Shown one piece after another: positions 1 through 5,162 of a DNA stretch of 5,162 bases. Made by a program: the position numbers and the translations under genes. Source of the stretch: Pseudomonadota bacterium (lineage in GTDB: Bacteria > Pseudomonadota > Alphaproteobacteria > Azospirillales > Azospirillaceae); contig JAEZPL010000456.1 of NCBI GenBank assembly GCA_023413605.1, positions 1 to 5,162 on the forward strand, given 5' to 3'. The number at the start of each line of letters is the position of its first letter. Position 1 is the first letter of the stretch. The notes beneath the pieces are model-generated. The model was given only the letters and a program-made list of their open reading frames with translations. It ran no database searches and was not told where the DNA came from.

Positions 1-147
1 ATGGCGATCCTGCTGGTCGAGCAGTATTTCGAGTTCGCCCGCGACCTCGCCGACGACTGGGCGGTGATGGAGCGCGGCGAGGTCATGCTGGCCGGCACGC
101 GCGACGGCTTGGTGGAGAGCGAGGTGCGGCGGTACCTGACCGTCTGA
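1..147 (+). CDS. urtE: Urea ABC transporter ATP-binding subunit UrtE, C-terminal fragment
   Basis: This is the 3' end of a gene that begins left of the window. The ATG at position 1 is an internal methionine, not the start. The visible 48 residues run from MAILLVEQYFEFA to RRYLTV and end at TGA (145-147). The stretch LLVEQYFEFARDLAD followed by VMERGEVMLAG matches the end of LivF/UrtE-type ABC ATPases, and the VEQYFxFA form is typical of UrtE, where branched-chain amino acid LivF proteins usually have VEQN. UrtE is one of two cytoplasmic ATPases (with UrtD) that power high-affinity urea uptake through the UrtBC permease with the UrtA binding protein. Walker A, the signature motif and Walker B lie outside the window. 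Being the usual last gene of urtABCDE, it is followed by a non-coding gap with an inverted repeat. The main alternative is a LivF paralogue. Confidence 0.82.
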   Translation: MAILLVEQYFEFARDLADDWAVMERGEVMLAGTRDGLVESEVRRYLTV

Positions 148-165
148 CGCTCGCCCACCCCGGTT

Positions 166-242
166 ATCCCCGCGAAGGCGGCCGTTCGGCCGCGCGACCC
201 GTGCTTCCCCAAGCGATGTCCGGGCGCCGCCTTCGCGGGGAT
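166..242. repeat. Perfect 17-bp inverted repeat (REP-like or terminator-like) after urtE
   Basis: The arm ATCCCCGCGAAGGCGGC at 166-182 is exactly complementary to 226-242, with 43 bases between. A second, smaller hairpin overlaps the left arm: GCGGCC at 178-183 pairs with GGCCGC at 188-193 around a GTTC loop. The element starts 18 bases after the urtE stop, so it could end or stabilise the urt transcript, although no T-run follows it. The core CCCCGCGAAGGCGG resembles dispersed palindromic repeats found between genes in GC-rich proteobacteria. That family assignment is from memory, and copy number cannot be judged from one window. Confidence 0.6.
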
Positions 243-265
243 GGCACCCTTGCGATTTGTCGGCC

Positions 266-293
266 TTGGCGGCGGGCGGCGATGCGCTACCAT
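266..293 (+). promoter_or_regulatory. Candidate sigma70-type promoter for the M20 dipeptidase gene
   Basis: TTGGCG at 266-271 and TACCAT at 288-293 each match the -35 and -10 consensus at four of six positions and are 16 bases apart. Transcription would begin near 300, giving a leader of about 33 bases before the ATG at 333. The location, downstream of the inverted repeat and just before the gene, fits an independent promoter. The match is weak for a GC-rich genome and could be chance. Confidence 0.27.
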
Positions 294-317
294 CGGTGCG
301 CAGTGACCAACCGTAGC

Positions 318-322
318 GAAGG
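318..322 (+). promoter_or_regulatory. Weak ribosome binding site for the dipeptidase
   Basis: GAAGG ends 10 bases before the ATG at 333. It is the only purine-rich Shine-Dalgarno-like stretch in the leader and supports this start codon. A GTG further upstream (297) meets a stop within a few codons. Confidence 0.4.
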
Positions 323-332
323 CAGTTCCTGA

Positions 333-1754
333 ATGTCGCGCCCCCCTCTGTCCGTCGAACCCGTTCTTCAGCAGGTCGACCGCAGCTTCGACGAGTCGGT
401 CGGCCGCCTGTGCGACCTGCTCCGCATTCCCAGCGTCAGCACCGATCCGGCCCACAAGGGCGACGTGCGCCGCGCCGCGGACTGGCTGGTGCGCGAGCTG
501 TCGGCCCTGGGCTTCGACGCCTCCGTGCGCGAGACGGCCGGCCATCCGATGATCGTCGCCCATCATGCGGGGCCCGGGGCGGGGCCTGGAGACGAGAACG
601 TCCCGCACGTCCTCTATTACGGCCATTACGACGTGCAGCCGGCGGAGCCGCTGGAGCTGTGGAACAGCCCGCCCTTCGAGCCCGCCATCGTGGAGGCCGA
701 GCACGGCCCCCGCATCGTCGCCCGCGGTGCCGTGGACGACAAGGGCCAGGTGATGACCTTCATCGAGGCGTTCCGCGCCTGGCACGCCGTGCACGGCACG
801 CTGCCGATCCGCGTGACCGTCCTGCTGGAAGGCGAGGAGGAGACCGGCAGTCCGAACCTGCTGCCCTTCCTGAAGGCGAACGCGGAGGAGCTGAAGGCGG
901 ACGTCTGCGTCATCACCGACACCAATTCCTGGAACATCGAGACGCCGGCCATCACCACGCGCCTGCGCGGCCTGCTGTATGTCGAGGCGACGCTGCACGG
1001 GCCGAGCCACGACCTGCATTCGGGCATGTTCGGCGGCGCGGTGCTGAACCCGATCAACGCGCTGACCCGCATCCTGGGCCAGATTCACGACGACCAGGGC
1101 CGCGTCCAGTTCCCCGGCTTCTACGACGACGTGGCCGAGCCCACGGACGAGGAAAAGGCCATGTGGCGGGACCTGGGCTTCGACGAGCAGGCCTTCCTGG
1201 CCGGCGTCGGGCTGAAGACCCCGACCGGCGAGGCCGGCCGCAGCGCGCTGGAGCGGCTGTGGTCGCGCCCGACCTGCGACCTCAACGGCATCTGGGGCGG
1301 CTATACCGGCGAGGGCTCCAAGACCGTGATCGCGGCCAAGGCCTCGGCCAAGCTGTCCTGCCGTCTGGTTCCGGCGCAGGACCCGCAGAAGATCCTGGCC
1401 GGCATCAAGGCCTTCCTGGAGGCGCGCACCCCCGCCGACGGCCGCTGGGAGTTCAAGGTGTTCAGCCATTCGCCGGGCGTCCAGGTGCCGACCGACAGCC
1501 CGTTCCTGCGCGCCGCGATGGCCGGCCTGGGTGACGTCTATGCCAACAAGCCGGCGCTGGTCGGCAGCGGTGGTTCGATTCCCGTGGGCGGCTACATCCG
1601 GCAGGCGCTGGGCTTTGATTCCATCTTCGTCGGCTTCGGGCTGGAGGATGACCGCATCCACTCCCCGAACGAGAAGTTCGAAGTGAAGTGCCTGCACAAC
1701 GGCATCCGTTCGCACGCGGCGATGCTGGCGCGGTTCGCGGCCGCGTCCCGGTAA
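333..1754 (+). CDS. M20 family metallopeptidase (dipeptidase)
   Basis: A complete 473-residue protein that closely resembles the M20 dipeptidases related to carnosinase/CNDP2, the usual length for that group. These cytosolic di-zinc enzymes cleave dipeptides or other small peptides with a free C-terminus. By comparison with CNDP2, the visible active site is complete: His98 and Asp100 in GHYDVQP, the bridging Asp135 in RGAVDDKGQ, catalytic Glu169 and metal ligand Glu170 in EGEEETGS, Asp196 in ITDTNSW, His229 in HDLHSGMFGG (the residue that reaches across the dimer) and His443 in RIHSPNEKF. Residues 1-205 and about 385-473 form the catalytic domain; about 206-384 is the inserted dimerisation (lid) domain. 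No signal peptide is visible, so it is probably cytoplasmic. It lies 185 bases after urtE on the same strand, but an inverted repeat and a candidate promoter intervene, so co-transcription is doubtful. The exact substrate cannot be read from sequence; some relatives act on acylated amino acids or succinyl-diaminopimelate, but the motifs favour a dipeptidase. Confidence 0.93.
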   Translation: MSRPPLSVEPVLQQVDRSFDESVGRLCDLLRIPSVSTDPAHKGDVRRAADWLVRELSALGFDASVRETAGHPMIVAHHAGPGAGPGDENVPHVLYYGHYDVQPAEPLELWNSPPFEPAIVEAEHGPRIVARGAVDDKGQVMTFIEAFRAWHAVHGTLPIRVTVLLEGEEETGSPNLLPFLKANAEELKADVCVITDTNSWNIETPAITTRLRGLLYVEATLHGPSHDLHSGMFGGAVLNPINALTRILGQIHDDQGRVQFPGFYDDVAEPTDEEKAMWRDLGFDEQAFLAGVGLKTPTGEAGRSALERLWSRPTCDLNGIWGGYTGEGSKTVIAAKASAKLSCRLVPAQDPQKILAGIKAFLEARTPADGRWEFKVFSHSPGVQVPTDSPFLRAAMAGLGDVYANKPALVGSGGSIPVGGYIRQALGFDSIFVGFGLEDDRIHSPNEKFEVKCLHNGIRSHAAMLARFAAASR

Positions 1755-1856
1755 AGCCGCGCAGCGGGGGACAACATTTCACACGGATTGCACGGATGAA
1801 TGCACGGATGACACGGATTTTTTTGATGCTTGGCGAGTGACGCGTGCCGAGTGATA

Positions 1857-1893
1857 CGGCCGGCGCATGAAGGCTTCCATGATCGGCCGGCCG
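1857..1893. repeat. Hairpin 1 in the palindromic core
   Basis: CGGCCGGC at 1857-1864 pairs perfectly with GCCGGCCG at 1886-1893 across a 21-base loop. Both arms are self-complementary GC-rich octamer-like sequences, so alternative pairings exist. The loop contains a weak inner palindrome (CATGAAGG/CTTCCATG). Confidence 0.45.
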
Positions 1894-1905
1894 CATCACC
1901 CTTTC

Positions 1906-1926
1906 GCACATGGCTGGGCCATGTGC
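1906..1926. repeat. Hairpin 2 in the palindromic core
   Basis: GCACATGGC at 1906-1914 and GCCATGTGC at 1918-1926 form a perfect 9-bp stem with a three-base TGG loop. No T-run follows on either strand, so it is not a classic intrinsic terminator. Confidence 0.55.
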
Positions 1927-1938
1927 TGCCGGGTTTAA

Positions 1939-1977
1939 ACCGAAGGCCTTTGATGGAAGCCATCAAACGCCTTCGGT
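1939..1977. terminator. Long hairpin 3, possible bidirectional terminator
   Basis: Bases 1939-1956 pair with 1960-1977 over 18 positions with a single C-C mismatch (1948/1968), leaving the three-base loop AAG. This is the strongest local secondary structure in the window. It sits between two convergent genes, where a terminator serving both strands would be expected. The flanks lack a good T-run (TATGATTG on the plus strand, TTTAAAC on the minus strand), so terminator function is inferred. It may simply be the core structure of the surrounding repeat element. Confidence 0.45.
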
Positions 1978-2082
1978 ATGATTGAGCCGCGCGCACTCAG
2001 CCGAGATCAGAAGACATCCGTGTCATCCGTGCTGAAATCCGTGTCATCCGTGTGAATGTCTTGTCCGACGAGAATCCGACAC

Positions 2083-4608
2083 TCACCGCGGCTTCAGGGC
2101 TTCGACCACCTGCATATGCCCCTGCAACGCGCCGAGCGTGAGGGCGGAATTGCCGGCGGTGTCCATGCGGAACGGGTTGGCGCCGCGTTCGACCAGCAGG
2201 CGGGCGACCCGGTCGTAGCCGTTGTTGGCGGCGTACATCAGGGCCGACCAGCCGTGACTCGCCACGCGGTCCACGGAGACGCCGTGGTCCAGCAGGGCGC
2301 GCACCACGTTGAAATGACCGCGCGCCGACGCCGCCATCAGCGCCGTCTTGCCGTCGTCGTTGGTCGCGTCCAACTCCGCCCCGGAGGCGGCCAGCGCCTG
2401 GATGACGGCCTCATGCCCGCCCCAGGCCGCATACATGACGGCGGTGGCGCCGTCGGCGGTGCGCAGTTCCGTGCGGGCGCGGTGATCGACCAGGACCTTC
2501 ACGGCGTCGGCCAGCCCCTGTTCGGACGCCAGCATCAGCAGAGTCTTGCCGTTGTCCACGCGCTTGTTCGGGTCGGCACCGCCGTCGAGCACGCGCTTCA
2601 GGTCGGCCGGCCGGCGCAGCAGGGCGATGGCCGCGTCGCGGTTGTCCAGGCCGGGCTCGACCTCCTGCGTCGTGGTGGTGGTCACGTAGGAGGGGCTGGC
2701 GCGCCGCTCGCCGGCGGCCTTGATGCGTTCCCGCAGGTCGCCGTTGCTGGGGGCGACGATCAGCGCCCGTTCGTAGAAGCGGCGCGCCTCGTCCCAGTTG
2801 CTGTCGCGCTCGGCCAGGGCGGCCCAGCGGCGGTAGGTGTCCTCCATGGTGGCCAGAAGTTCGCCGATCTCCGGCGTGGCCGGGGCGATTTCGCGCAGGC
2901 GGGACACGGTTTCGTAGGCGTTGTCGCCGGGCGGGGTGGTCAGCCGCTTCGACGCGATCTGCCGGCGCGCCTGGTCGATCAGGCCACGCACGCGCTGGGC
3001 AAGACCGCCATCGACGTCGGCCGGCAGCGGGGCGGACGGCGCCGCAGCCTGGGTGGCGGGCGGCGGTTCATCGACCAGCGGCGGCAGGGTGGCGGATCCG
3101 GACGGACCCTCGCCCATGTCGGTGCGCGTTTCGGAACGCGGCTGCGGCGGGGCCGGTTCGGTCGCGAACGGATCGGACGGCGGGGGCAAAACCTTCGGTG
3201 TCGCGATGACGGGGGCTGGCGCTGGCAGGTCCGGCTTCGCGATGGGGGCCGGAGCGATGGGCGCCGGGGTAAGGGCGGCCATCCGCTGGGAAGGCGGGAA
3301 CGGGTCGGTCTTCGGGACAGGGGCGGCGCTGGCCGTTTCCGCCGGGCCGGTCGGCAGCCCGTTGCCCGGTAAGGCCGTGCCCGGCAGGGATCCATTGGGA
3401 TTGGGCATGGTCCCGCCGGGCATGGTCCCGCCAGGCATGGGGGGCATGGACAGGGCCGAAGCCTGCGTCCGGCCGAGAGCCAGGGCGTTCGGATCGCGGT
3501 CCAGCGAGGGGGCGGCGTCGGCCAGCGGATTGTGGACATGCTCGGCCACGAAGGCGCGCAGGTCGGTCCAGCTGCGCTTGGCGTAGGCCAGCGCGTGTTC
3601 CGGCGTGGCGTCGGGCATGGCGAGGGTGACGGCGGCACCCGCCGCACCCAGCAGGATCAGGGTGGTGACCGCCGCGCCGGCCAGCGCGGCGTGGCGCTTC
3701 CTCCGAGGGGGCGTGCGCAGGTTGGAGGCGACGGGATCCATCGTTTCCGGGATGGTCCAGCCATCCGGCGCGTCCCAATCGTTGGCGGGCCATTCGTTGC
3801 GGCCATCGCCACCGCCGCCACCGCCACCACCAAGGCCGTCGCGCGCGGCGGCGCGGTCCGCTGCGGGCTCGCGCCGGTCCAGCGGCTCGTGGGTCGTCTG
3901 CGGCGGGGCGATGGGCCGCATCGCGGCGGGAGCGGCCATCGGAGCAGTGGGAGGCACGGCGGATGGGGTGACGGACGGTCCGGCACCCGGAGTCATGCGA
4001 TAGATGACGCCAAGCTCCCGTACGGCCTCGGCCAGTCCGGGCCGGGCCAGGGTGCGTTCCAGGTCCGGCGTGCCGCACAACAAAACCTGGAGGAAGCGCC
4101 CGGCGGAGGTTTCCGACCGGGTCAGATCGATCAGGTCGCCCAGCACCGGTGCCGCCAGAACGCCGGCGTTGTCCACCGCCAGCAGGCCGGCGCCGGCGAG
4201 GTCCAACCGCTCCTCAAGTTCCTCCACCAGCGTGTCGAAGTCGCGCTCGCCGTCGTCGGAAGGCAGAACGGCATCGCCCGCGGCGCCGACAAGGTCTTCC
4301 ACCTGCGCGCCGGGCGTGGCGGCGACGGGAAGCACCAGGGCGCCGTCGGAGGCGACCTGCTCCACCAACTGCTGGAACACGGCCGACCGGCCGGAACCGG
4401 CGTCGCCGACCAGCAGCAGAAGGCGCTTGCGCGCCAGCAGGGCCAGGAGAAGGCCGTCGAAGACCTCCGCCTGATCGGGGCGCAGGCGCGGGGGCTGGTT
4501 CTGGCCGTGGGCCTGCGCCTGGGAACGCGATGAGGATGGCGTGGCTTTCGGAGCGGTACGGTCCATGGGGGCGCGCGCAATCCATGAAATGAAACGAGTA
4601 TGATCCAT
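2083..4608 (-). CDS. ExeA-like degenerate ATPase, single-TM, proline-rich, ankyrin-repeat protein
   Basis: An 841-residue multidomain protein. Residues about 40-205 are an ExeA/GspA-type AAA domain: Walker A is GDAGSGRS (68-75), Walker B is LLAVDNAG (142-149), and LLCGTPDLERTLARPGL (176-192) corresponds to the sensor-1 region (GQPEL in ExeA). Arg74 replaces the Walker A lysine and Asn147 the Walker B glutamate. Residues 210-300 are low complexity, with eight consecutive glycines (260-267). RRKRH (302-306) precedes one hydrophobic helix (about 307-331), predicting a cytoplasmic ATPase and a periplasmic C-terminus. Residues about 361-530 are rich in proline and alanine. Residues about 594-627 resemble one TPR. 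Residues about 658-841 contain a divergent leading repeat and five 33-residue-register ankyrin repeats starting near 685, 718, 751, 784 and 817, the last one short. The layout parallels ExeA or Vibrio-type DamX (ATPase, TM, periplasmic binding domain), with ankyrin repeats as the distal module, so a cell-envelope scaffold is a reasonable guess. Function is unknown. The start is uncertain: Met1 (4608) has only a weak TAGAG upstream, and Met15 (4566) is an alternative. Confidence 0.88.
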   Translation of the reverse strand: MDHTRFISWIARAPMDRTAPKATPSSSRSQAQAHGQNQPPRLRPDQAEVFDGLLLALLARKRLLLLVGDAGSGRSAVFQQLVEQVASDGALVLPVAATPGAQVEDLVGAAGDAVLPSDDGERDFDTLVEELEERLDLAGAGLLAVDNAGVLAAPVLGDLIDLTRSETSAGRFLQVLLCGTPDLERTLARPGLAEAVRELGVIYRMTPGAGPSVTPSAVPPTAPMAAPAAMRPIAPPQTTHEPLDRREPAADRAAARDGLGGGGGGGGDGRNEWPANDWDAPDGWTIPETMDPVASNLRTPPRRKRHAALAGAAVTTLILLGAAGAAVTLAMPDATPEHALAYAKRSWTDLRAFVAEHVHNPLADAAPSLDRDPNALALGRTQASALSMPPMPGGTMPGGTMPNPNGSLPGTALPGNGLPTGPAETASAAPVPKTDPFPPSQRMAALTPAPIAPAPIAKPDLPAPAPVIATPKVLPPPSDPFATEPAPPQPRSETRTDMGEGPSGSATLPPLVDEPPPATQAAAPSAPLPADVDGGLAQRVRGLIDQARRQIASKRLTTPPGDNAYETVSRLREIAPATPEIGELLATMEDTYRRWAALAERDSNWDEARRFYERALIVAPSNGDLRERIKAAGERRASPSYVTTTTTQEVEPGLDNRDAAIALLRRPADLKRVLDGGADPNKRVDNGKTLLMLASEQGLADAVKVLVDHRARTELRTADGATAVMYAAWGGHEAVIQALAASGAELDATNDDGKTALMAASARGHFNVVRALLDHGVSVDRVASHGWSALMYAANNGYDRVARLLVERGANPFRMDTAGNSALTLGALQGHMQVVEALKPR
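3403..3432. repeat. 15-bp perfect tandem duplication in the proline-rich linker
   Basis: GGGCATGGTCCCGCC occurs twice back to back (3403-3417 and 3418-3432), followed by a decayed partial third copy (AGGCATGG). On the minus strand it encodes the repeated pentapeptide MPGGT at residues 391-400 of the ankyrin protein. The unit length keeps the frame, so copy-number change would alter only linker length. Confidence 0.75.
3808..3831. repeat. GGY-codon microsatellite encoding an eight-glycine run
   Basis: Eight consecutive glycine codons (GGT/GGC mixed) on the minus strand encode residues 260-267 of the ankyrin protein, between the ATPase domain and the membrane helix. It is probably a flexible hinge; slippage would stay in frame. 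Confidence 0.7.
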
Positions 4609-4767
4609 GACTCTAGTGACGCGCGGGCGTCCTGCGACGGTGCAAAGGGGCGGTGCCGTCCCCTCTTATGGAGAGGTGAGTGCAACGGCAGGGCTGGTCG
4701 GGTGGCGGGAACGCGGTATAGGGTTGCCTCCTTTTCCACCATGGCCATGAAGGCGCCCCGGCACGCC
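4609..4767. other. Divergent intergenic region between the ankyrin gene and the ROK kinase gene
   Basis: These 159 bases should hold promoters for both divergent genes, but none is convincing. TATAGG at 4717-4722 is a possible -10 for the kinase, with only a poor -35 (CTGGTC, 4694-4699) 17 bases upstream. A short hairpin pairs CCTCT (4662-4666) with AGAGG (4672-4676). GTGCAA occurs twice as a direct repeat (4640-4645 and 4680-4685, approximate). No clear regulator site, riboswitch or RNA gene is visible. Confidence 0.35.
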
Positions 4768-5162
4768 ATGCGCATCGGCATCGATCTGGGCGGGACGAAG
4801 GTCGCCGCCACCCTTCTGGATGCGGACGGGGCGGAGCGGGCGCAGTACCGCGCCGACACCCCGCGCGACTATGACGGCACGCTGGCCGGGCTGGCCATGG
4901 CGGTTGCCGTCCTGGAGCGGCAGGCGGGAGCGACCGGGGCGAGCGTCGGCATCGGGCTTCCGGGGATCGTGGACGCGGTGGCCGGAACGGTGCGCGCCGC
5001 GAACCTGCCGTGGTTGAACGGGCGGCCCTTTGCCGACGACGTCGCCCGCGCGCTCGGCCGGCCGGTGCGGATCGCCAACGACGCCAACACCTTCGTCCTG
5101 TCGGAGGCGGTGGACGGCGCCGCCGCCGGGGCGTCCGTGGTGTTCGGGATCATCCTGGGGAC
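4768..5162 (+). CDS. ROK family sugar kinase (fructokinase Mak-like), N-terminal part
   Basis: An open frame that runs off the right edge after 131 full codons, less than half of a typical 300-residue ROK kinase. The N-terminus MRIGIDLGGTK carries the ATP phosphate-binding motif (Asp6, Gly8-Gly9-Thr10). GIGLPG (61-66) and NLPWLNGRPF (79-88) are sugar-binding elements of the family, and Asp105 in IANDAN is the catalytic base. SEAVDGAAAGASVVFGIILGT (112 onward) leads into the second phosphate motif. The TPRDY, WLNGxPF and SEAVDGAAAGA stretches look most like E. coli Mak, which phosphorylates fructose; NagK (N-acetylglucosamine kinase) is the close alternative. The zinc-binding cysteine motif expected later in ROK proteins lies outside the window. 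The ATG at 4768 was chosen because it aligns with the family start; in-frame ATGs at 4741 and 4747 would add nine or seven residues, and no start has a strong ribosome binding site (GAAGG at 4749-4753 is 14 bases before 4768). The gene is divergent from the ankyrin gene. Confidence 0.9.
   Translation, partial: MRIGIDLGGTKVAATLLDADGAERAQYRADTPRDYDGTLAGLAMAVAVLERQAGATGASVGIGLPGIVDAVAGTVRAANLPWLNGRPFADDVARALGRPVRIANDANTFVLSEAVDGAAAGASVVFGIILG

Larger units (their letters stand above)
1769..2066. repeat. Large imperfect palindromic element with CACGGATGA-type arms
   Basis: This fills almost the whole 328-base gap between two convergent genes. The left arm (1769-1818) and right arm (2016-2066) are inverted copies. 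Reading both outside-in, each has GGACAA, CATT, CACACGGAT, CACGGAT and then the identical 17-mer GCACGGATGACACGGAT, with only small differences between these blocks. A weaker subterminal inverted repeat continues inward (about 1824-1848 against 1985-2009), and the core holds three more hairpins. Each arm is itself made of four CACGGAT units. The stretch has visibly more A and T than the flanking genes, including a seven-T run at 1818-1824 and TTTAAAC at 1934-1940. No transposase or credible ORF is present and no clear target duplication was seen. It could be a non-autonomous mobile (MITE-like) element, a dispersed intergenic repeat or a bidirectional terminator. Confidence 0.7.

Noticed and set aside
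410..1534. Second plus-strand frame inside the dipeptidase gene
   Set aside because: Its translation is Arg/Ala/Pro-rich and typical of a GC-rich off-frame; the M20 frame carries all the catalytic motifs.
1774..1824. Intrinsic terminator at the seven-T run after the dipeptidase
   Set aside because: The T-run at 1818-1824 is not preceded by a local GC-rich stem; the upstream sequence is direct repeats rather than an inverted repeat.
1592..1996. Minus-strand frame with a cysteine/proline pattern (NPCHPCIHPCNPC) over the palindromic element
   Set aside because: The repeated pattern comes from translating the CACGGATGA units and looks like a metal-binding peptide only by accident; the rest of the frame is antisense to the dipeptidase.
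1774..2059. CRISPR array
   Set aside because: The repeated units are only 7-9 bases, spacers are 2-5 bases and the two clusters are inverted; there is no direct-repeat/spacer structure of CRISPR size and no cas gene.
2056..3372. Long plus-strand open frame (438 codons) opposite the ankyrin gene
   Set aside because: It is antisense to well-recognised ankyrin and TPR-like domains, and its translation is Gly/Arg/His-rich with no domain. Long antisense frames are expected at this GC content.
3532..4533. Plus-strand open frame (333 codons) opposite the ATPase domain
   Set aside because: It mirrors the Walker-motif-containing frame on the other strand and has no recognisable motif or ribosome binding site of its own.
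4676..4750. Short leader-peptide frame starting at GTG 4676 upstream of the sugar kinase
   Set aside because: The purine stretch lies directly against the GTG, leaving no proper spacing, and the 24-residue translation shows no regulatory codon run.

Overview
The base composition is strongly GC-rich, with G or C at most third codon positions. The gene set is a UrtE C-terminus, an M20 dipeptidase, an ExeA-like/ankyrin fusion and a ROK sugar kinase. Together these suggest an alphaproteobacterium of the Rhodospirillales/Azospirillum type. That placement is inferred from style and gene content, not from a search.

Layout. Positions 1-147 (+) are the last 48 residues of a urea ABC transporter ATP-binding protein (UrtE); the rest of a presumed urt operon lies to the left, outside the window. 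Positions 148-332 are intergenic and hold a perfect 17-bp inverted repeat (166-182/226-242), a weak sigma70-like promoter candidate and a weak ribosome binding site. Positions 333-1754 (+) are a complete M20-family dipeptidase with every metal and catalytic residue intact. Positions 1755-2082 separate two convergent genes. They are filled almost entirely by a large imperfect palindrome (1769-2066), whose arms are built from reiterated CACGGATGA-type units and whose core carries three hairpins.

Positions 2083-4608 (-) are an 841-residue multidomain protein and the most unusual gene here. It has an N-terminal ExeA/GspA-like P-loop ATPase domain, a glycine run, one transmembrane helix, a long proline-rich linker, a TPR-like segment and C-terminal ankyrin repeats. 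Its Walker A lysine is replaced by arginine and its Walker B glutamate by asparagine, so it may bind nucleotide without normal hydrolysis. Positions 4609-4767 are a short divergent intergenic region. Positions 4768-5162 (+) are the first 131 codons of a ROK-family sugar kinase resembling fructokinase Mak, cut by the window edge.

How the genes relate. The four genes do not look like one pathway. The urt operon end, the dipeptidase, the membrane ankyrin protein and the sugar kinase appear to be separate transcription units: repeat or hairpin regions lie between the first three, and the last two are divergent. The points that most merit follow-up are the degenerate ATPase/ankyrin membrane fusion and the palindromic intergenic element. 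No CRISPR array, tRNA, rRNA, transposase or phage gene was seen.
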